Origin: Xanthomonas sp. NCPPB 1128
GTDB taxonomy: Bacteria > Pseudomonadota > Gammaproteobacteria > Xanthomonadales > Xanthomonadaceae
Direction of reading: 5' to 3'
DNA: 64,000 nucleotides
NCBI RefSeq assembly: GCF_001043115.1
Contig: NZ_LFME01000001.1
Location: 310,001 to 374,000, forward strand
A program made the position numbers and the translations under genes. Below are positions 1 to 8,402 of the stretch, in pieces. Under the pieces are notes generated by a model that did not search any database, was not told the origin of the DNA, and saw only the letters and a program-made list of their open reading frames with translations. Position 1 is the stretch's first letter. Each line of letters opens with the position of its first letter.

Positions 1-131
1 TCGTCGATGGTCCGCGCGACGATGCCGGTGCGCTGGAGCCCAAGGCCGATGCCACGGTGGACTACCGCGGTGAGGGCGTCGATGTGCCGCATGTCAGCGC
101 CGGGCGCGCCGGTGTGGCCGGCGCCGGATGA
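1..131 (+). CDS. Possible C-terminal end of a gene cut by the window edge
   Basis: An open frame enters from the left edge (codons in phase with base 3) and ends at a TGA at 129-131. About 42 residues are visible (VDGPRDDAGALEPKADATVD..., ending GVAGAG), hydrophilic then Gly/Ala-rich. No family is recognisable from so short a tail. Other frames are also open here, so the assignment rests only on the residue composition looking protein-like. Confidence 0.25.
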   Translation, partial: VDGPRDDAGALEPKADATVDYRGEGVDVPHVSAGRAGVAGAG

Positions 132-625
132 GTGTGGCGCGAGGCCAGCGAAGCGACGGCCATCGTCCTTGCGCCGCCATCATCGCGGCGGGCTGCATGC
201 ACGCGCGTCGTCCGCATGGAGAGGCAGACGCGGCAGCAGCGTGTGCTCCTATATCTGCTGCAGCGCATCAAGACGGTGCCGTGTGTAGACATATCCTGCG
301 CAGAGTCGAGACCGCGCCATTCGCCATCGTGTCGCGCATGCGACGCGCCATCACGGCATGCAGTGACATCCATTGGCTCGATCGGTGTCCTGCTTCTGCA
401 TGCGTTGACCGCGAATTGGCTGCAGGACAGCCGGATGCACGGCGTGCGTGCGCCATCGCGCGAGCCGCGCTGGCAGGGCGGGGGCACTCGGCGTCATCAT
501 GCGCCGCTGCGTGATGCGTGCGGTGCGCACTACACTCGGCGTCACGGCGGGTGGCCCCCGCACGCCGGCCTTTCTCCTGGAGCGATGATGGACGTGGGTG
601 TGTGCAAGATGTGGCAGGTGCGGCA
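132..625. other. Intergenic stretch upstream of xylB, nothing firm
   Basis: This stretch of nearly 500 bases carries several short open frames on both strands, none with a recognisable protein or a ribosome binding site. A TACACT at 531-536 could be a -10 element for the xyl genes, but I see no convincing -35. I looked for a palindromic xylose operator of the Xanthomonas type and did not find one. Confidence 0.4.
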
Positions 626-2119
626 ATGAGTCTGTACATCGGTCTGGACGTGGGCACGCAGAGCGTCAAGCTGCTCGCCTACGATGCCGACAGCCGGCAG
701 GTGGTGGCCACCCACGGTCATGCGCTGGAACTGATCAGCCGCGACGACGGCACCCGCGAGCAGCAGGCGCAGTGGTGGATCGACGGCATCGTCGCCTGCT
801 TCGCCGCGCTGAGCGCCGCGCAGCGGGCGCAGGTGCGGGCCATCGCGGTGTCCGGGCAGCAGCACGGCTTCGTGCCGCTGGACGCGCACGGCCAGGTCAC
901 CGCGCCGGTCAAGCTGTGGTGCGACACCAGCACCCAGCGCGAGTGCGAGGAGATCATGGATGCGGTCGGCGGCGCGCAGCGCTGCGTGGCGCTGGCCGGC
1001 AATCCGATCCTGGCCGGCTACACCGCCTCCAAGCTGCCGTGGACGCGCAAGCATCGCCCAGAGGCGTACGCCGCGATGACCTCGGTGCTGCTGCCGCACG
1101 ACTACGTCAATTTCTGGCTCACCGGCGAGCGCTACGCCGAGGTCGGCGACGCGTCCGGCAGCGGCTGGCTGGACGTGCGCACGCGGCAGTGGTCGGCGCC
1201 GCTGCTGCAGGCGATCGATCCGCAGCGCGACCTGGCCGCGGCGCTGCCGCCGCTGGTGCCGACCGAAACCAGTTTCGTCCTCTCCGCCGCCGCGGCGCAG
1301 ACGCTCGGCCTGCCGCGCGAGGTGCGCGTGGCCACCGGCGGCGGCGACAACATGACGGCGGCGATCGGCACCGGCAATGTGGTGCCCGGACGCCTGAGCA
1401 TGAGCCTGGGCACCTCCGGCACGCTGTTCGCCTACGCGGAGCGGCCGGTGGTGGACCCCGACGCACGCTGGGCCGCGTTCTGCTCCTCCAGCGGCGGCTG
1501 GCTGCCGCTGATCTGCACCATGAACTGCACGGTCGCCACCGAGACCATCGCGCGCCTGTTCGGCATCAAGACCGGGCAGGGCGAAGCATTGCTCGCCGCC
1601 ACCGAGCCCGGTGCCGACGGACTGGTGCTGCTGCCGTTCTTCAACGGCGAACGCACCCCGAACCTGCCGGCAGCGCGTGGCTGCCTGACCGGCATGGACC
1701 TGCACAACACCACGCCGGCGCATTTCTATCGCGCGGCGATGGAGGGCGCCAGCTACAGCCTGCGCAACGGCTTCGACGCGTTCGTCGATGCCGGCCTGCA
1801 GTTCGATGCGATCTCCCTCACCGGCGGCGGCAGCAACAGCGCCGGCTGGCGCCAGCTCATCGCCGACTTGTTCGAGCTGCCGGTGCACGTGCCGGCGCAA
1901 CCGGAGGGCGCGGCGTTCGGCGCCGCGCTGCAGGCGCTGTGGGCCGACGGCTGGGCGCAGGGCGAGCGCGCGAGCCTGGCCGAGGTGGTGCTGCAGCACC
2001 AGCAGGACGACCCGGCACGGTCCGCGCAGCCGGACGCGCAGCGTGGCGCGCAGTACCGGGCGCACTACCAGACCTTCCAGCGGCATCTGCAGGCCATCGG
2101 CCCGCTGTACGCCGCGTGA
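626..2119 (+). CDS. xylB: Xylulokinase
   Basis: FGGY-family carbohydrate kinase of 497 residues. It phosphorylates D-xylulose with ATP to D-xylulose 5-phosphate, the entry to the pentose phosphate pathway, in the cytoplasm. Seen: the N-terminal actin-like fold motif [12 protein letters not shown] at residues 6-17, the GQQHG block near residue 75, and the C-terminal [12 protein letters not shown] block near residue 396, where nucleotide binds. The ATG at 626 is chosen because family homology begins exactly there ([12 protein letters not shown]). xylA follows after 34 bases and a sugar porter after that, so this is the first gene of a xylose catabolic cluster. Length and motif content fit a functional enzyme. 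Confidence 0.95.
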   Translation: MSLYIGLDVGTQSVKLLAYDADSRQVVATHGHALELISRDDGTREQQAQWWIDGIVACFAALSAAQRAQVRAIAVSGQQHGFVPLDAHGQVTAPVKLWCDTSTQRECEEIMDAVGGAQRCVALAGNPILAGYTASKLPWTRKHRPEAYAAMTSVLLPHDYVNFWLTGERYAEVGDASGSGWLDVRTRQWSAPLLQAIDPQRDLAAALPPLVPTETSFVLSAAAAQTLGLPREVRVATGGGDNMTAAIGTGNVVPGRLSMSLGTSGTLFAYAERPVVDPDARWAAFCSSSGGWLPLICTMNCTVATETIARLFGIKTGQGEALLAATEPGADGLVLLPFFNGERTPNLPAARGCLTGMDLHNTTPAHFYRAAMEGASYSLRNGFDAFVDAGLQFDAISLTGGGSNSAGWRQLIADLFELPVHVPAQPEGAAFGAALQALWADGWAQGERASLAEVVLQHQQDDPARSAQPDAQRGAQYRAHYQTFQRHLQAIGPLYAA

Positions 2120-2153
2120 TTTCCTTTCCCCCGCAACGCACCAGGACTTCGTG

Positions 2154-3494
2154 ATGAGCACTTCCGTCTACACCGGCGCCAAGGACTACTTTCCGGGCAT
2201 CGGTCGCATTCCGTTCGAAGGCAAGGCCTCGGACAATCCGCTGGCGTTCAAGGTCTACGACGCCGGCAAGCGCATCGGCGACAAGACCATGGCCGAGCAC
2301 CTGCGCTTCGCCGTGGCCTACTGGCACAGCTTCTGCGGCAACGGCGCCGATCCGTTCGGCCCGGGTACCCGCGCCTATCCCTGGGACGCCGGCAGCGACG
2401 CGCTGGGCCGGGCCGAGGCCAAGGCCGATGCGGCATTCGAGTTCTTCACCAAGCTCGGCGTGCCGTACTACTGCTTCCACGACGTGGACCTGGCGCCGGA
2501 CGCCGAGGACGTGGGCCAGTACGAAAACAATCTCAAGCACATGGTCGGCATCGCCAGGCAGCGCCAGGCCGACACGGGCGTCAAACTGCTGTGGGGCACC
2601 GCCAACCTGTTCTCGCACCCGCGCTACATGAACGGCGCGGCGACCAACCCGGACTTCGACGTGGTCGCGCGCGCGGCGGTGCAGGTCAAGGCCGCGCTGG
2701 AGGCGACGGTGGAACTGGGCGGGGAGAACTACGTGTTCTGGGGCGGCCGCGAAGGCTACGCCTGCCTGCACAACACGCAGATGCGGCGCGAGCAGGAGCA
2801 CCTGGCGCGGTTTTTGACCCTGGCCCGCGACTACGGTCGCAGCATCGGCTTCAAGGGCAATTTCCTGATCGAGCCCAAGCCGATGGAGCCGATGAAGCAC
2901 CAGTACGACTTCGACAGCGCCACCGTGGTCGGCTTCCTGCGCCAGCATGGGCTGGACCAGGACTTCAAGCTCAACATCGAGGCCAACCACGCCACGCTGT
3001 CCGGGCACAGCTTCGAGCACGACCTGCAGGTGGCCAGCGACGCCGGCCTGCTCGGCAGCATCGACGCCAACCGCGGCAATCCGCAGAACGGCTGGGACAC
3101 CGACCAGTTCCCGGTCGACCTGTACGACACGGTCGGCGCGATGCTGGTGGTGCTGCGGCAGGGCGGGCTGGCCCCGGGCGGGCTCAACTTCGACGCCAAG
3201 GTGCGCCGCGAGTCGTCCGATCCGCAGGACCTGTTCATCGCCCACATCGGCGGCATGGACGCGTTCGCGCGCGGCCTGGAAGTCGCGCACGCGTTGCTCA
3301 CGACGTCGCCGCTGGAGCAATGGCGCCGCGAGCGCTACGCCAGCTTCGACGGCGGCGCCGGTGCGGCCTTCGCCGCCGGCAAGAGCACGCTGGCCGACCT
3401 CGCCGCGCACGCCGCGCAGGCCGGCGAGCCGACCCAGCGCAGCGGCCGCCAGGAAGCCTACGAGAACCTGATCAACCAGTACCTGCTGCGCTGA
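2154..3494 (+). CDS. xylA: Xylose isomerase
   Basis: Divalent-metal-dependent aldose-ketose isomerase of 446 residues that converts D-xylose to D-xylulose, the substrate of the kinase just upstream. It belongs to the longer, class II type of xylose isomerase. Seen: YYCFHDVDL with the catalytic His, [26 protein letters not shown], and [19 protein letters not shown] near residue 300, which contains metal-binding Asp residues. The ATG at 2154 is preceded by CAGGACTTCGTG; homology ([13 protein letters not shown]) starts about seven residues in. It probably shares a transcript with xylB. Confidence 0.96.
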   Translation: MSTSVYTGAKDYFPGIGRIPFEGKASDNPLAFKVYDAGKRIGDKTMAEHLRFAVAYWHSFCGNGADPFGPGTRAYPWDAGSDALGRAEAKADAAFEFFTKLGVPYYCFHDVDLAPDAEDVGQYENNLKHMVGIARQRQADTGVKLLWGTANLFSHPRYMNGAATNPDFDVVARAAVQVKAALEATVELGGENYVFWGGREGYACLHNTQMRREQEHLARFLTLARDYGRSIGFKGNFLIEPKPMEPMKHQYDFDSATVVGFLRQHGLDQDFKLNIEANHATLSGHSFEHDLQVASDAGLLGSIDANRGNPQNGWDTDQFPVDLYDTVGAMLVVLRQGGLAPGGLNFDAKVRRESSDPQDLFIAHIGGMDAFARGLEVAHALLTTSPLEQWRRERYASFDGGAGAAFAAGKSTLADLAAHAAQAGEPTQRSGRQEAYENLINQYLLR

Positions 3495-3584
3495 ACCGGT
3501 GCGCGGCGGCGGCCCGGTGCCGCCGCCGCGCACGCGTCTTCCCGCGCGCCAGCCGTCTCCTCTTGCACGCCACCAGGTGAACCC

Positions 3585-5012
3585 ATGTCCAGTGTTCCGA
3601 TCGATCGCCACGCCGACGCCGGCGAGAACACCCGCCTCATCATCCTGATCAGCTGCGTCGCCACCATCGGCGGCTTCCTGTTCGGCTTCGACAGCGGCGT
3701 CATCAACGGCACCGTCGATGGCCTCAAGGCGGCCTTCCAGTCCAGTTCCGCCGGCACCGGCTTCGAGGTCGCCTCGATGTTGCTGGGCTGTGCGGTCGGC
3801 GCGTTCCTGGCCGGCTCGCTGGCCGACCGCTGGGGGCGGCGCACGGTGCTGATCGTCTCGGCAGCGCTGTTCCTGCTGTCGGCGCTGGGCGCCGGCGCGG
3901 CGCACAACTCGGCGGTGTTCGTGCTGGCGCGGATGATGGGCGGTTTCGCGGTGGGCGCGGCCAGCGTGATGTCGCCGGCCTACATCGCCGAGGTCGCTTC
4001 GGCGCGCTACCGCGGGCGCCTGGCCACGGTGCAGCAGATCGCCATCATCGGCGGGCTGTTCTGCGCCTTCCTCAGCAACTACCTGCTGGCCAAGGCCGCC
4101 GGCGCCTCCACCGAGGCGTTGTGGCTGGGCCAGCCGGCCTGGCGCTGGATGTTCTGGATGCAGGCGTTGCCGTCCACGGCGTTCCTGCTGCTGTTGCTGG
4201 CGATTCCGGAAAGCCCGCGCTTCCTGGTGGTGAAGGGACGCCGCGAACAGGCGCTGGCGGTGCTGACCCGGCTGTACGGCGCCGGTGCCGCGCAGACCAA
4301 GCTGACCGAGATCTCCGGGTCGCTGTCGGCCGACCAGCACAAGCCGCGGTTGTCGGACCTGGTCAGCAAGGTCACCGGCAAGATCCGTCCGATCGTGTGG
4401 ATCGGCATCGGCCTGGCCACCTTCCAGCAACTGGTGGGCATCAACGTGGTGTTCTACTACGGCGCGGTGCTGTGGCAGGCGGTCGGCTTCGCCGAGAGCG
4501 ATGCGTTGTTGATCAACGTGCTGTCCGGCGCGTTGAGCATCGGCGCCTGCCTGGTCACGGTGGTGCTGATCGACCGGATCGGGCGCAAGCCGCTGCTGTG
4601 GATCGGCTCGGCCGGCATGGCGGTGTCGCTGGCGCTGGTCACCCTCGCGTTCGCCAGCGCCTCGCTGGATGCGGCGGGCAAGCTCGCGCTGTCGCCGGGC
4701 ATGGGCCGGCTGGCGCTGATCGCCGCCAACGTCTACGTGGTCTTCTTCAACATGTCCTGGGGCCCGGTGATGTGGGTGATGCTGGGCGAGATGTTCCCCA
4801 ACCAGATCCGCGGTTCCGGGCTGGCGGTGGCCGGTGCGGCGCAGTGGATGTCCAACTTCGCCATCACCGTGACGTTCCCGATCCTGCTCGGCAGCATCGG
4901 CCTGGCCGGCGCCTACGGCATCTACACCGTGGCCGCGTTCCTGTCGGTGTTCTTCGTGCTGCGCTACGTGTACGAGACCAAGGGCAAGGAACTGGAGCAG
5001 ATGCAGGGCTGA
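3585..5012 (+). CDS. MFS sugar porter, probable D-xylose:proton symporter
   Basis: Twelve-helix major facilitator of the sugar porter family, 475 residues, inner membrane. Seen: GGFLFGFDSGVINGT in helix 1, DRWGRR in the loop between helices 2 and 3, PESPRFLVVKGRR before the central loop, DRIGRKPLL in the second half, and the C-terminal VYETKGKELEQM expected of XylE/GalP-type porters. It starts 90 bases after xylA, so the context argues for xylose import to feed XylA and XylB. Glucose or another pentose cannot be excluded from sequence alone. A GCGGCGGCCC...GCCGCCGCGC hairpin sits in the xylA-porter gap and may reduce downstream expression. Confidence 0.88.
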   Translation: MSSVPIDRHADAGENTRLIILISCVATIGGFLFGFDSGVINGTVDGLKAAFQSSSAGTGFEVASMLLGCAVGAFLAGSLADRWGRRTVLIVSAALFLLSALGAGAAHNSAVFVLARMMGGFAVGAASVMSPAYIAEVASARYRGRLATVQQIAIIGGLFCAFLSNYLLAKAAGASTEALWLGQPAWRWMFWMQALPSTAFLLLLLAIPESPRFLVVKGRREQALAVLTRLYGAGAAQTKLTEISGSLSADQHKPRLSDLVSKVTGKIRPIVWIGIGLATFQQLVGINVVFYYGAVLWQAVGFAESDALLINVLSGALSIGACLVTVVLIDRIGRKPLLWIGSAGMAVSLALVTLAFASASLDAAGKLALSPGMGRLALIAANVYVVFFNMSWGPVMWVMLGEMFPNQIRGSGLAVAGAAQWMSNFAITVTFPILLGSIGLAGAYGIYTVAAFLSVFFVLRYVYETKGKELEQMQG

Positions 5013-5081
5013 GGCGAAGGCCGGCGCGCACGCGGCGCGCCGGCATCGTCAAAGCTGCGCGTCGTGCGCGTCGCGTCCGGC

Positions 5082-6863
5082 TCAGTGCGTCTGCAGGTAG
5101 CGGCTGAAGGCGAGCATGTCCACGCTGCCCCAGCCGGACGCATAGTCCCAACCGGGACCGGCGCGGTAGCCGTCGCGATACAGGCCGTTGTCGCCTAGCA
5201 GCACGTCGTACGTATTGCCCGCGGTCCTGGCATAGGCATACAGGGCTGGGCCGACGAAGCCGACCCGGTTGCCGTTGGCCTGCAGCACGCGGGCGAGCAG
5301 GCCGGCGAAGGTCGGCGCCGCCGCGCTGGTGCCGTAGACGTAGCCGCTGACCTCGGTGCCGATGGTGCTGCCGGTCTGCAGGATGTAGGCGCTGCTGTCG
5401 CCGGAGCCGTTGAAGCTGACGTCGGGCACCGCGCGGTAGCCGTTGCCGAGCATGCTCGGGATCGCGCTCTGCTGCCAGCTGGGCGCGGCGTACATCTTGC
5501 TGAGCCCGCCCTGGGTGATGCCGTGGCCGCGGTGCGCGTTCCAGACCACTTCCTCGCCGTAGGTGGTGGGCGCGCCGGCCGGCGTGCGCAATTCGGTCGC
5601 GCCGACGGCGATCACGTATGGGCTCGAGGCGGGGAAGGCGACTTCGCGCTGTTCCGGATGGGCGCTCAGGTCGGGATAGTACGGCGCGTTGGCATTGGCG
5701 CTCAGCGGCAGGTAGACCCCGTCGTCGCCGCTGCAGAACACGAAGTTCTGGCCGTTGCTCACCGCCTGGTTCAGCGCCGCATTGGCCGCCTGCAGGGTAT
5801 CCCGGTACACCTGCGCTTCCGATCCGTAGATCGAGACGCTGATCACCCGCGCCAGGTTGTCGTCGGCCGCCCGCTGCATGCCGTCGATGATGCTCTTCCA
5901 TGAAAAGTCGGGAATGTCGTAGATGATCAGTGTCTTCAGGCCGCCGGACGTGCCGAGCAGCAACTGCGTGTCCATGTCCCACTCGACGTCGGCCGAGGGA
6001 TCGTTGGTCGGCCGGTAGCCGGGCGAGGCCGGATCGGCGGTCTGCACCACGCGCACCATCGTGTGCAGGTTGTGCTGCGCCTGGAAGCTGGCCAGGTGCC
6101 GCAGGGTCTCGCCCATGTTGCCGACCGCGATGATCGCCGCGGTGGTGTTGGTGGCGGCCGGCAGACTGGCGGCGTCGTACAGCACCGGCAGGTCTTCCAC
6201 CCGGTGCATCACGGCGACCAGGTCCGGCGTGGCCTGCGCCGTCGCCTGGGGCGAGGCGATGGCCTGCGCTGCCTGACGGGTGACGATCTGTGGCGCCGCT
6301 GCGCTGCGCACGGTGTCCAGGCCGAGCACGCCGGCCACGCTGCCGGCCAGTGCCGCCGGCACCTTGGCCGCGCCCTCGTTGACGTAGTAGCGGCGGCCAT
6401 TCTCGCTGTAGCTGCGGATCGCCGTGTCGAACGCGGCCTGGATCGCGGCGACGCTGGCCCGGGCCCGCAGCAGGGTGCCGTTGCCGGCCACGCGCACGTC
6501 GCCGATGCCCTTGCCGAGCAGGTAGTCCTGGACCCGGCGCAGGGCGGCGGCGTTCGGCTGGGCCAGGGCCTTGGCCCGGGCCTGCAGCGCCGGATCGGCG
6601 GAGGACTGGGCGGTCAGCGCCGCGGTGGCCTGCTGCAGCGCGGCCGGATCGGCCGGGCGCAGCACGATGCTGATGTCCAGGGTGGCGTCCAGCGGCGCCG
6701 GGCTCAGCGCTTGCTCGGGGCGGGCGAGGGCGCGGCCCGCGGCGACCTGGCTGGCGGTATCGGTGGCGACCCAGCCTGCCGCGGGCGCGGCGTGGGCGGT
6801 GGTGACGAGTGCGGCACACAGGGCGCCGGTGAGCAGGGCGGTACGGAACCTCGGGTGGGACAT
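5082..6863 (-). CDS. Secreted sedolisin-type serine-carboxyl peptidase (S53)
   Basis: Exported acid protease of 593 residues. An N-terminal signal peptide (MSHPRFRTALLTGALCAALV, cleavage likely after THA-A) is followed by a pro-kumamolisin activation domain (about residues 30-200) and the S53 catalytic domain. Seen: E-x3-D in DVEWDMDTQ, the two carboxylate residues of the sedolisin catalytic centre; SVSIYG, around the oxyanion Asp position; and YGTSAAAPTFAG with the nucleophilic Ser in the GTS-x3-P context. Xanthomonalisin-type enzymes of this family act extracellularly at low pH. It stands alone on the minus strand, convergent with the sugar porter and divergent from folE2. Confidence 0.9.
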   Translation of the reverse strand: MSHPRFRTALLTGALCAALVTTAHAAPAAGWVATDTASQVAAGRALARPEQALSPAPLDATLDISIVLRPADPAALQQATAALTAQSSADPALQARAKALAQPNAAALRRVQDYLLGKGIGDVRVAGNGTLLRARASVAAIQAAFDTAIRSYSENGRRYYVNEGAAKVPAALAGSVAGVLGLDTVRSAAAPQIVTRQAAQAIASPQATAQATPDLVAVMHRVEDLPVLYDAASLPAATNTTAAIIAVGNMGETLRHLASFQAQHNLHTMVRVVQTADPASPGYRPTNDPSADVEWDMDTQLLLGTSGGLKTLIIYDIPDFSWKSIIDGMQRAADDNLARVISVSIYGSEAQVYRDTLQAANAALNQAVSNGQNFVFCSGDDGVYLPLSANANAPYYPDLSAHPEQREVAFPASSPYVIAVGATELRTPAGAPTTYGEEVVWNAHRGHGITQGGLSKMYAAPSWQQSAIPSMLGNGYRAVPDVSFNGSGDSSAYILQTGSTIGTEVSGYVYGTSAAAPTFAGLLARVLQANGNRVGFVGPALYAYARTAGNTYDVLLGDNGLYRDGYRAGPGWDYASGWGSVDMLAFSRYLQTH

Positions 6864-7008
6864 GGCATCACTCGCTGCGGGGGAAGGGGAAAGGCGTCAA
6901 GTGGACACGGACGGAAGCCGAATGGTTCAGCCCGTTGCAACGTTGTCTACGGCACGGCCGGGGCATGAGCGTGCCGAGAGTGACGCACGCCGCCGCGATG
7001 GTTCGATG

Positions 7009-7023
7009 TGTTACTTTATAACA
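7009..7023. promoter_or_regulatory. Zur-type operator upstream of folE2
   Basis: The palindrome TGTTACTTTATAACA (arms TGTTA/TAACA) sits 48 bases before the folE2 ATG. It closely resembles the core of gammaproteobacterial Zur boxes (TGTTATANTATAACA). FolE2 paralogs under Zur control are known in several bacteria. The regulatory assignment is inference from motif plus gene identity. Confidence 0.7.
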
Positions 7024-7070
7024 ATTGCGATGCCTTCCCGCTGTCCTTCCTTCGTTCCGTTGCCCAGCCG

Positions 7071-8018
7071 ATGAACCTGCCATCCCCCCCGCCGTTGCCC
7101 GATGTCGCCGCCGATGAACCCTCGCAGATCGCCGCCCCGCTGAATTGGGTCGGCATGGACGGCATCGCGTTGCCGATCTGCCTGGAGGTGGGCGAGGGCG
7201 GGAATGCGGCGCATGTGCCGGCGCAGGCCGCGCTCGCCGTGGACCTGCCGTCGGCGCAGGTCAAGGGTATTCATATGTCGCGGCTGTACCGCCTCCTCGA
7301 CGAGTGTGCGCAGCAGCCGCTGTCGCCGTCGCGGCTGTCGCAGTTGCTGCGGGCGATGGTGCACAGCCATGCCGATTGCGCCTCGACCGCGGCGCGGGTG
7401 TCGCTGCGCCTGGAGCTGCTGCGTCGCCGCCCGGCGTTGCGCAGCCCGGGGCTGGCCGGATGGCGGGCGTATCCGCTGCGGATCGACGCCGAACTGCGCG
7501 GCGGCGTGGTCCGGCTCGGGCTCGGCGTGGATGTGCTGTATTCCTCGACCTGTCCGTGTTCGGCAGCATTGGCGCGGCAGCTGCTCAGCGAGGCCTTCGT
7601 GCAGCAGCATGCGGACCAGGTCTCGGTCCCGCGCGAGGCGGTCGCGGACTGGCTGCTCCAGCACGGCAGTCACGCCACCCCGCATAGCCAGCGCAGCGTG
7701 GCCTCGGTCCGGGTCGGCGTGTCGGCGCGCGCGGTGCGCTTCGACGCGGAGGGCGTGATCGCGCTGGCCGAGCAGGCCCTGGCCACGCCGGTGCAGGCGG
7801 CGGTGCGGCGTGCCGACGAACAGGCCTTCGCGCGTCGCAATGGCGAGAACCTGATGTACGTGGAAGACGCCGCGCGGCGTCTGCAGCAGGCGCTGGGCGC
7901 GCGCTACGCCGACGTACAGGTGCAGGTACGGCATCTGGAAAGCCTGCATGCGCACGATGCGGTGGCAGAGACCGCGTCGGCGCCGGTGGCCGTCGCCGCC
8001 GGCGAGGCTGGCGACTGA
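7071..8018 (+). CDS. folE2: GTP cyclohydrolase FolE2 (type IB)
   Basis: Enzyme of 315 residues that converts GTP to 7,8-dihydroneopterin triphosphate, the first step of folate (and queuosine) precursor synthesis. It belongs to the COG1469 family, which can use metals other than zinc. Seen: VDLPSAQVKGIHMSRLYRLL near residue 57, and YSSTCPCSAALARQL near residue 157 with the conserved Cys, followed by a QHADQ/HSQRS region. The ATG at 7071 is chosen because it follows the Zur-like operator; a start at the upstream GTG (7008) would lie inside that operator. A perfect terminator follows at 8192. Confidence 0.92.
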   Translation: MNLPSPPPLPDVAADEPSQIAAPLNWVGMDGIALPICLEVGEGGNAAHVPAQAALAVDLPSAQVKGIHMSRLYRLLDECAQQPLSPSRLSQLLRAMVHSHADCASTAARVSLRLELLRRRPALRSPGLAGWRAYPLRIDAELRGGVVRLGLGVDVLYSSTCPCSAALARQLLSEAFVQQHADQVSVPREAVADWLLQHGSHATPHSQRSVASVRVGVSARAVRFDAEGVIALAEQALATPVQAAVRRADEQAFARRNGENLMYVEDAARRLQQALGARYADVQVQVRHLESLHAHDAVAETASAPVAVAAGEAGD

Positions 8019-8191
8019 CGCCGTGCGGGCCAGGCGACGACCCACCCGGCCGGTGCGTTGACCTGCGTCGACCGGTCGCGTCGCGCGCCGGTTGCATGAT
8101 TGCGCTGGCCGATGCCCGAATCGGCCCGTTCGCGGGCGACTCGGCGCCTGCGCTCCCCGGGTGAGGCGCGCAGACGCCGACCCCAGAACGC

Positions 8192-8218
8192 AAAAAACCC
8201 CGCCAAGGCGGGGTTTTT
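8192..8218. terminator. Bidirectional rho-independent terminator
   Basis: A-tract, CCCCGCC, AAG-type loop, GGCGGGG and T-tract form a symmetric hairpin with A/T runs on both sides. It can end folE2 transcription from the left and tRNA-Glu transcription from the right (30 bases downstream of the tRNA 3' end). Confidence 0.92.
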
Positions 8219-8247
8219 GCTGTGTCGCGCTGCAGGCGAGGCGAGGA

Positions 8248-8322
8248 TGGCGCTCCCTAGGGGACTCGAACCCCTGTTTTAGCCTTGAGAGGGCCACGTC
8301 CTAACCACTAGACGAAGGGAGC
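8248..8322 (-). tRNA. tRNA-Glu (anticodon CTC)
   Basis: On the minus strand the acceptor stem GCTCCCT pairs with AGGGAGC, followed by discriminator G and an encoded CCA (8248-8250). The anticodon loop is CTCTCAA, giving anticodon CTC. The D-arm (TCGTCTAGTGGTTAGGACG) and T-arm (CAGGGGTTCGAGTCCCCTA) match bacterial tRNA-Glu. The minus-strand promoter is at 8349-8377 and the terminator at 8192-8218. Confidence 0.95.
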
Positions 8323-8323
8323 G

Positions 8324-8377
8324 TTGGTCGCGTCGATTGCAGCGCGCTAGTATATGGGTCTCGCCGCCCTTCGGCAA
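8324..8377. promoter_or_regulatory. Overlapping divergent promoters of tRNA-Glu and pcnB
   Basis: Minus strand: -35 TTGCCG (8372-8377), 17-base spacer, -10 TATACT (8349-8354), giving a start about 19 bases before tRNA-Glu. Plus strand: -35 TTGGTC (8324-8329), 18-base spacer, -10 TAGTAT (8348-8353), giving a start near 8360 for pcnB. The two -10 elements occupy the same bases. The minus-strand promoter is the stronger match. Confidence 0.6.
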
Positions 8378-8402
8378 TCCCGCAACCCGATACGGAAGCG
8401 CC

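Noticed and set aside
132-625. Short open frames upstream of xylB as genes
   Set aside because: Many overlap in several frames, none has a ribosome binding site or recognisable sequence.
542-4430. Long open frames on the minus strand across xylB and xylA (hundreds of codons)
   Set aside because: They are antisense to well-conserved genes, have repetitive Arg/Ala/Gly/His composition and no motif. High third-position GC removes stop codons from the opposite strand.
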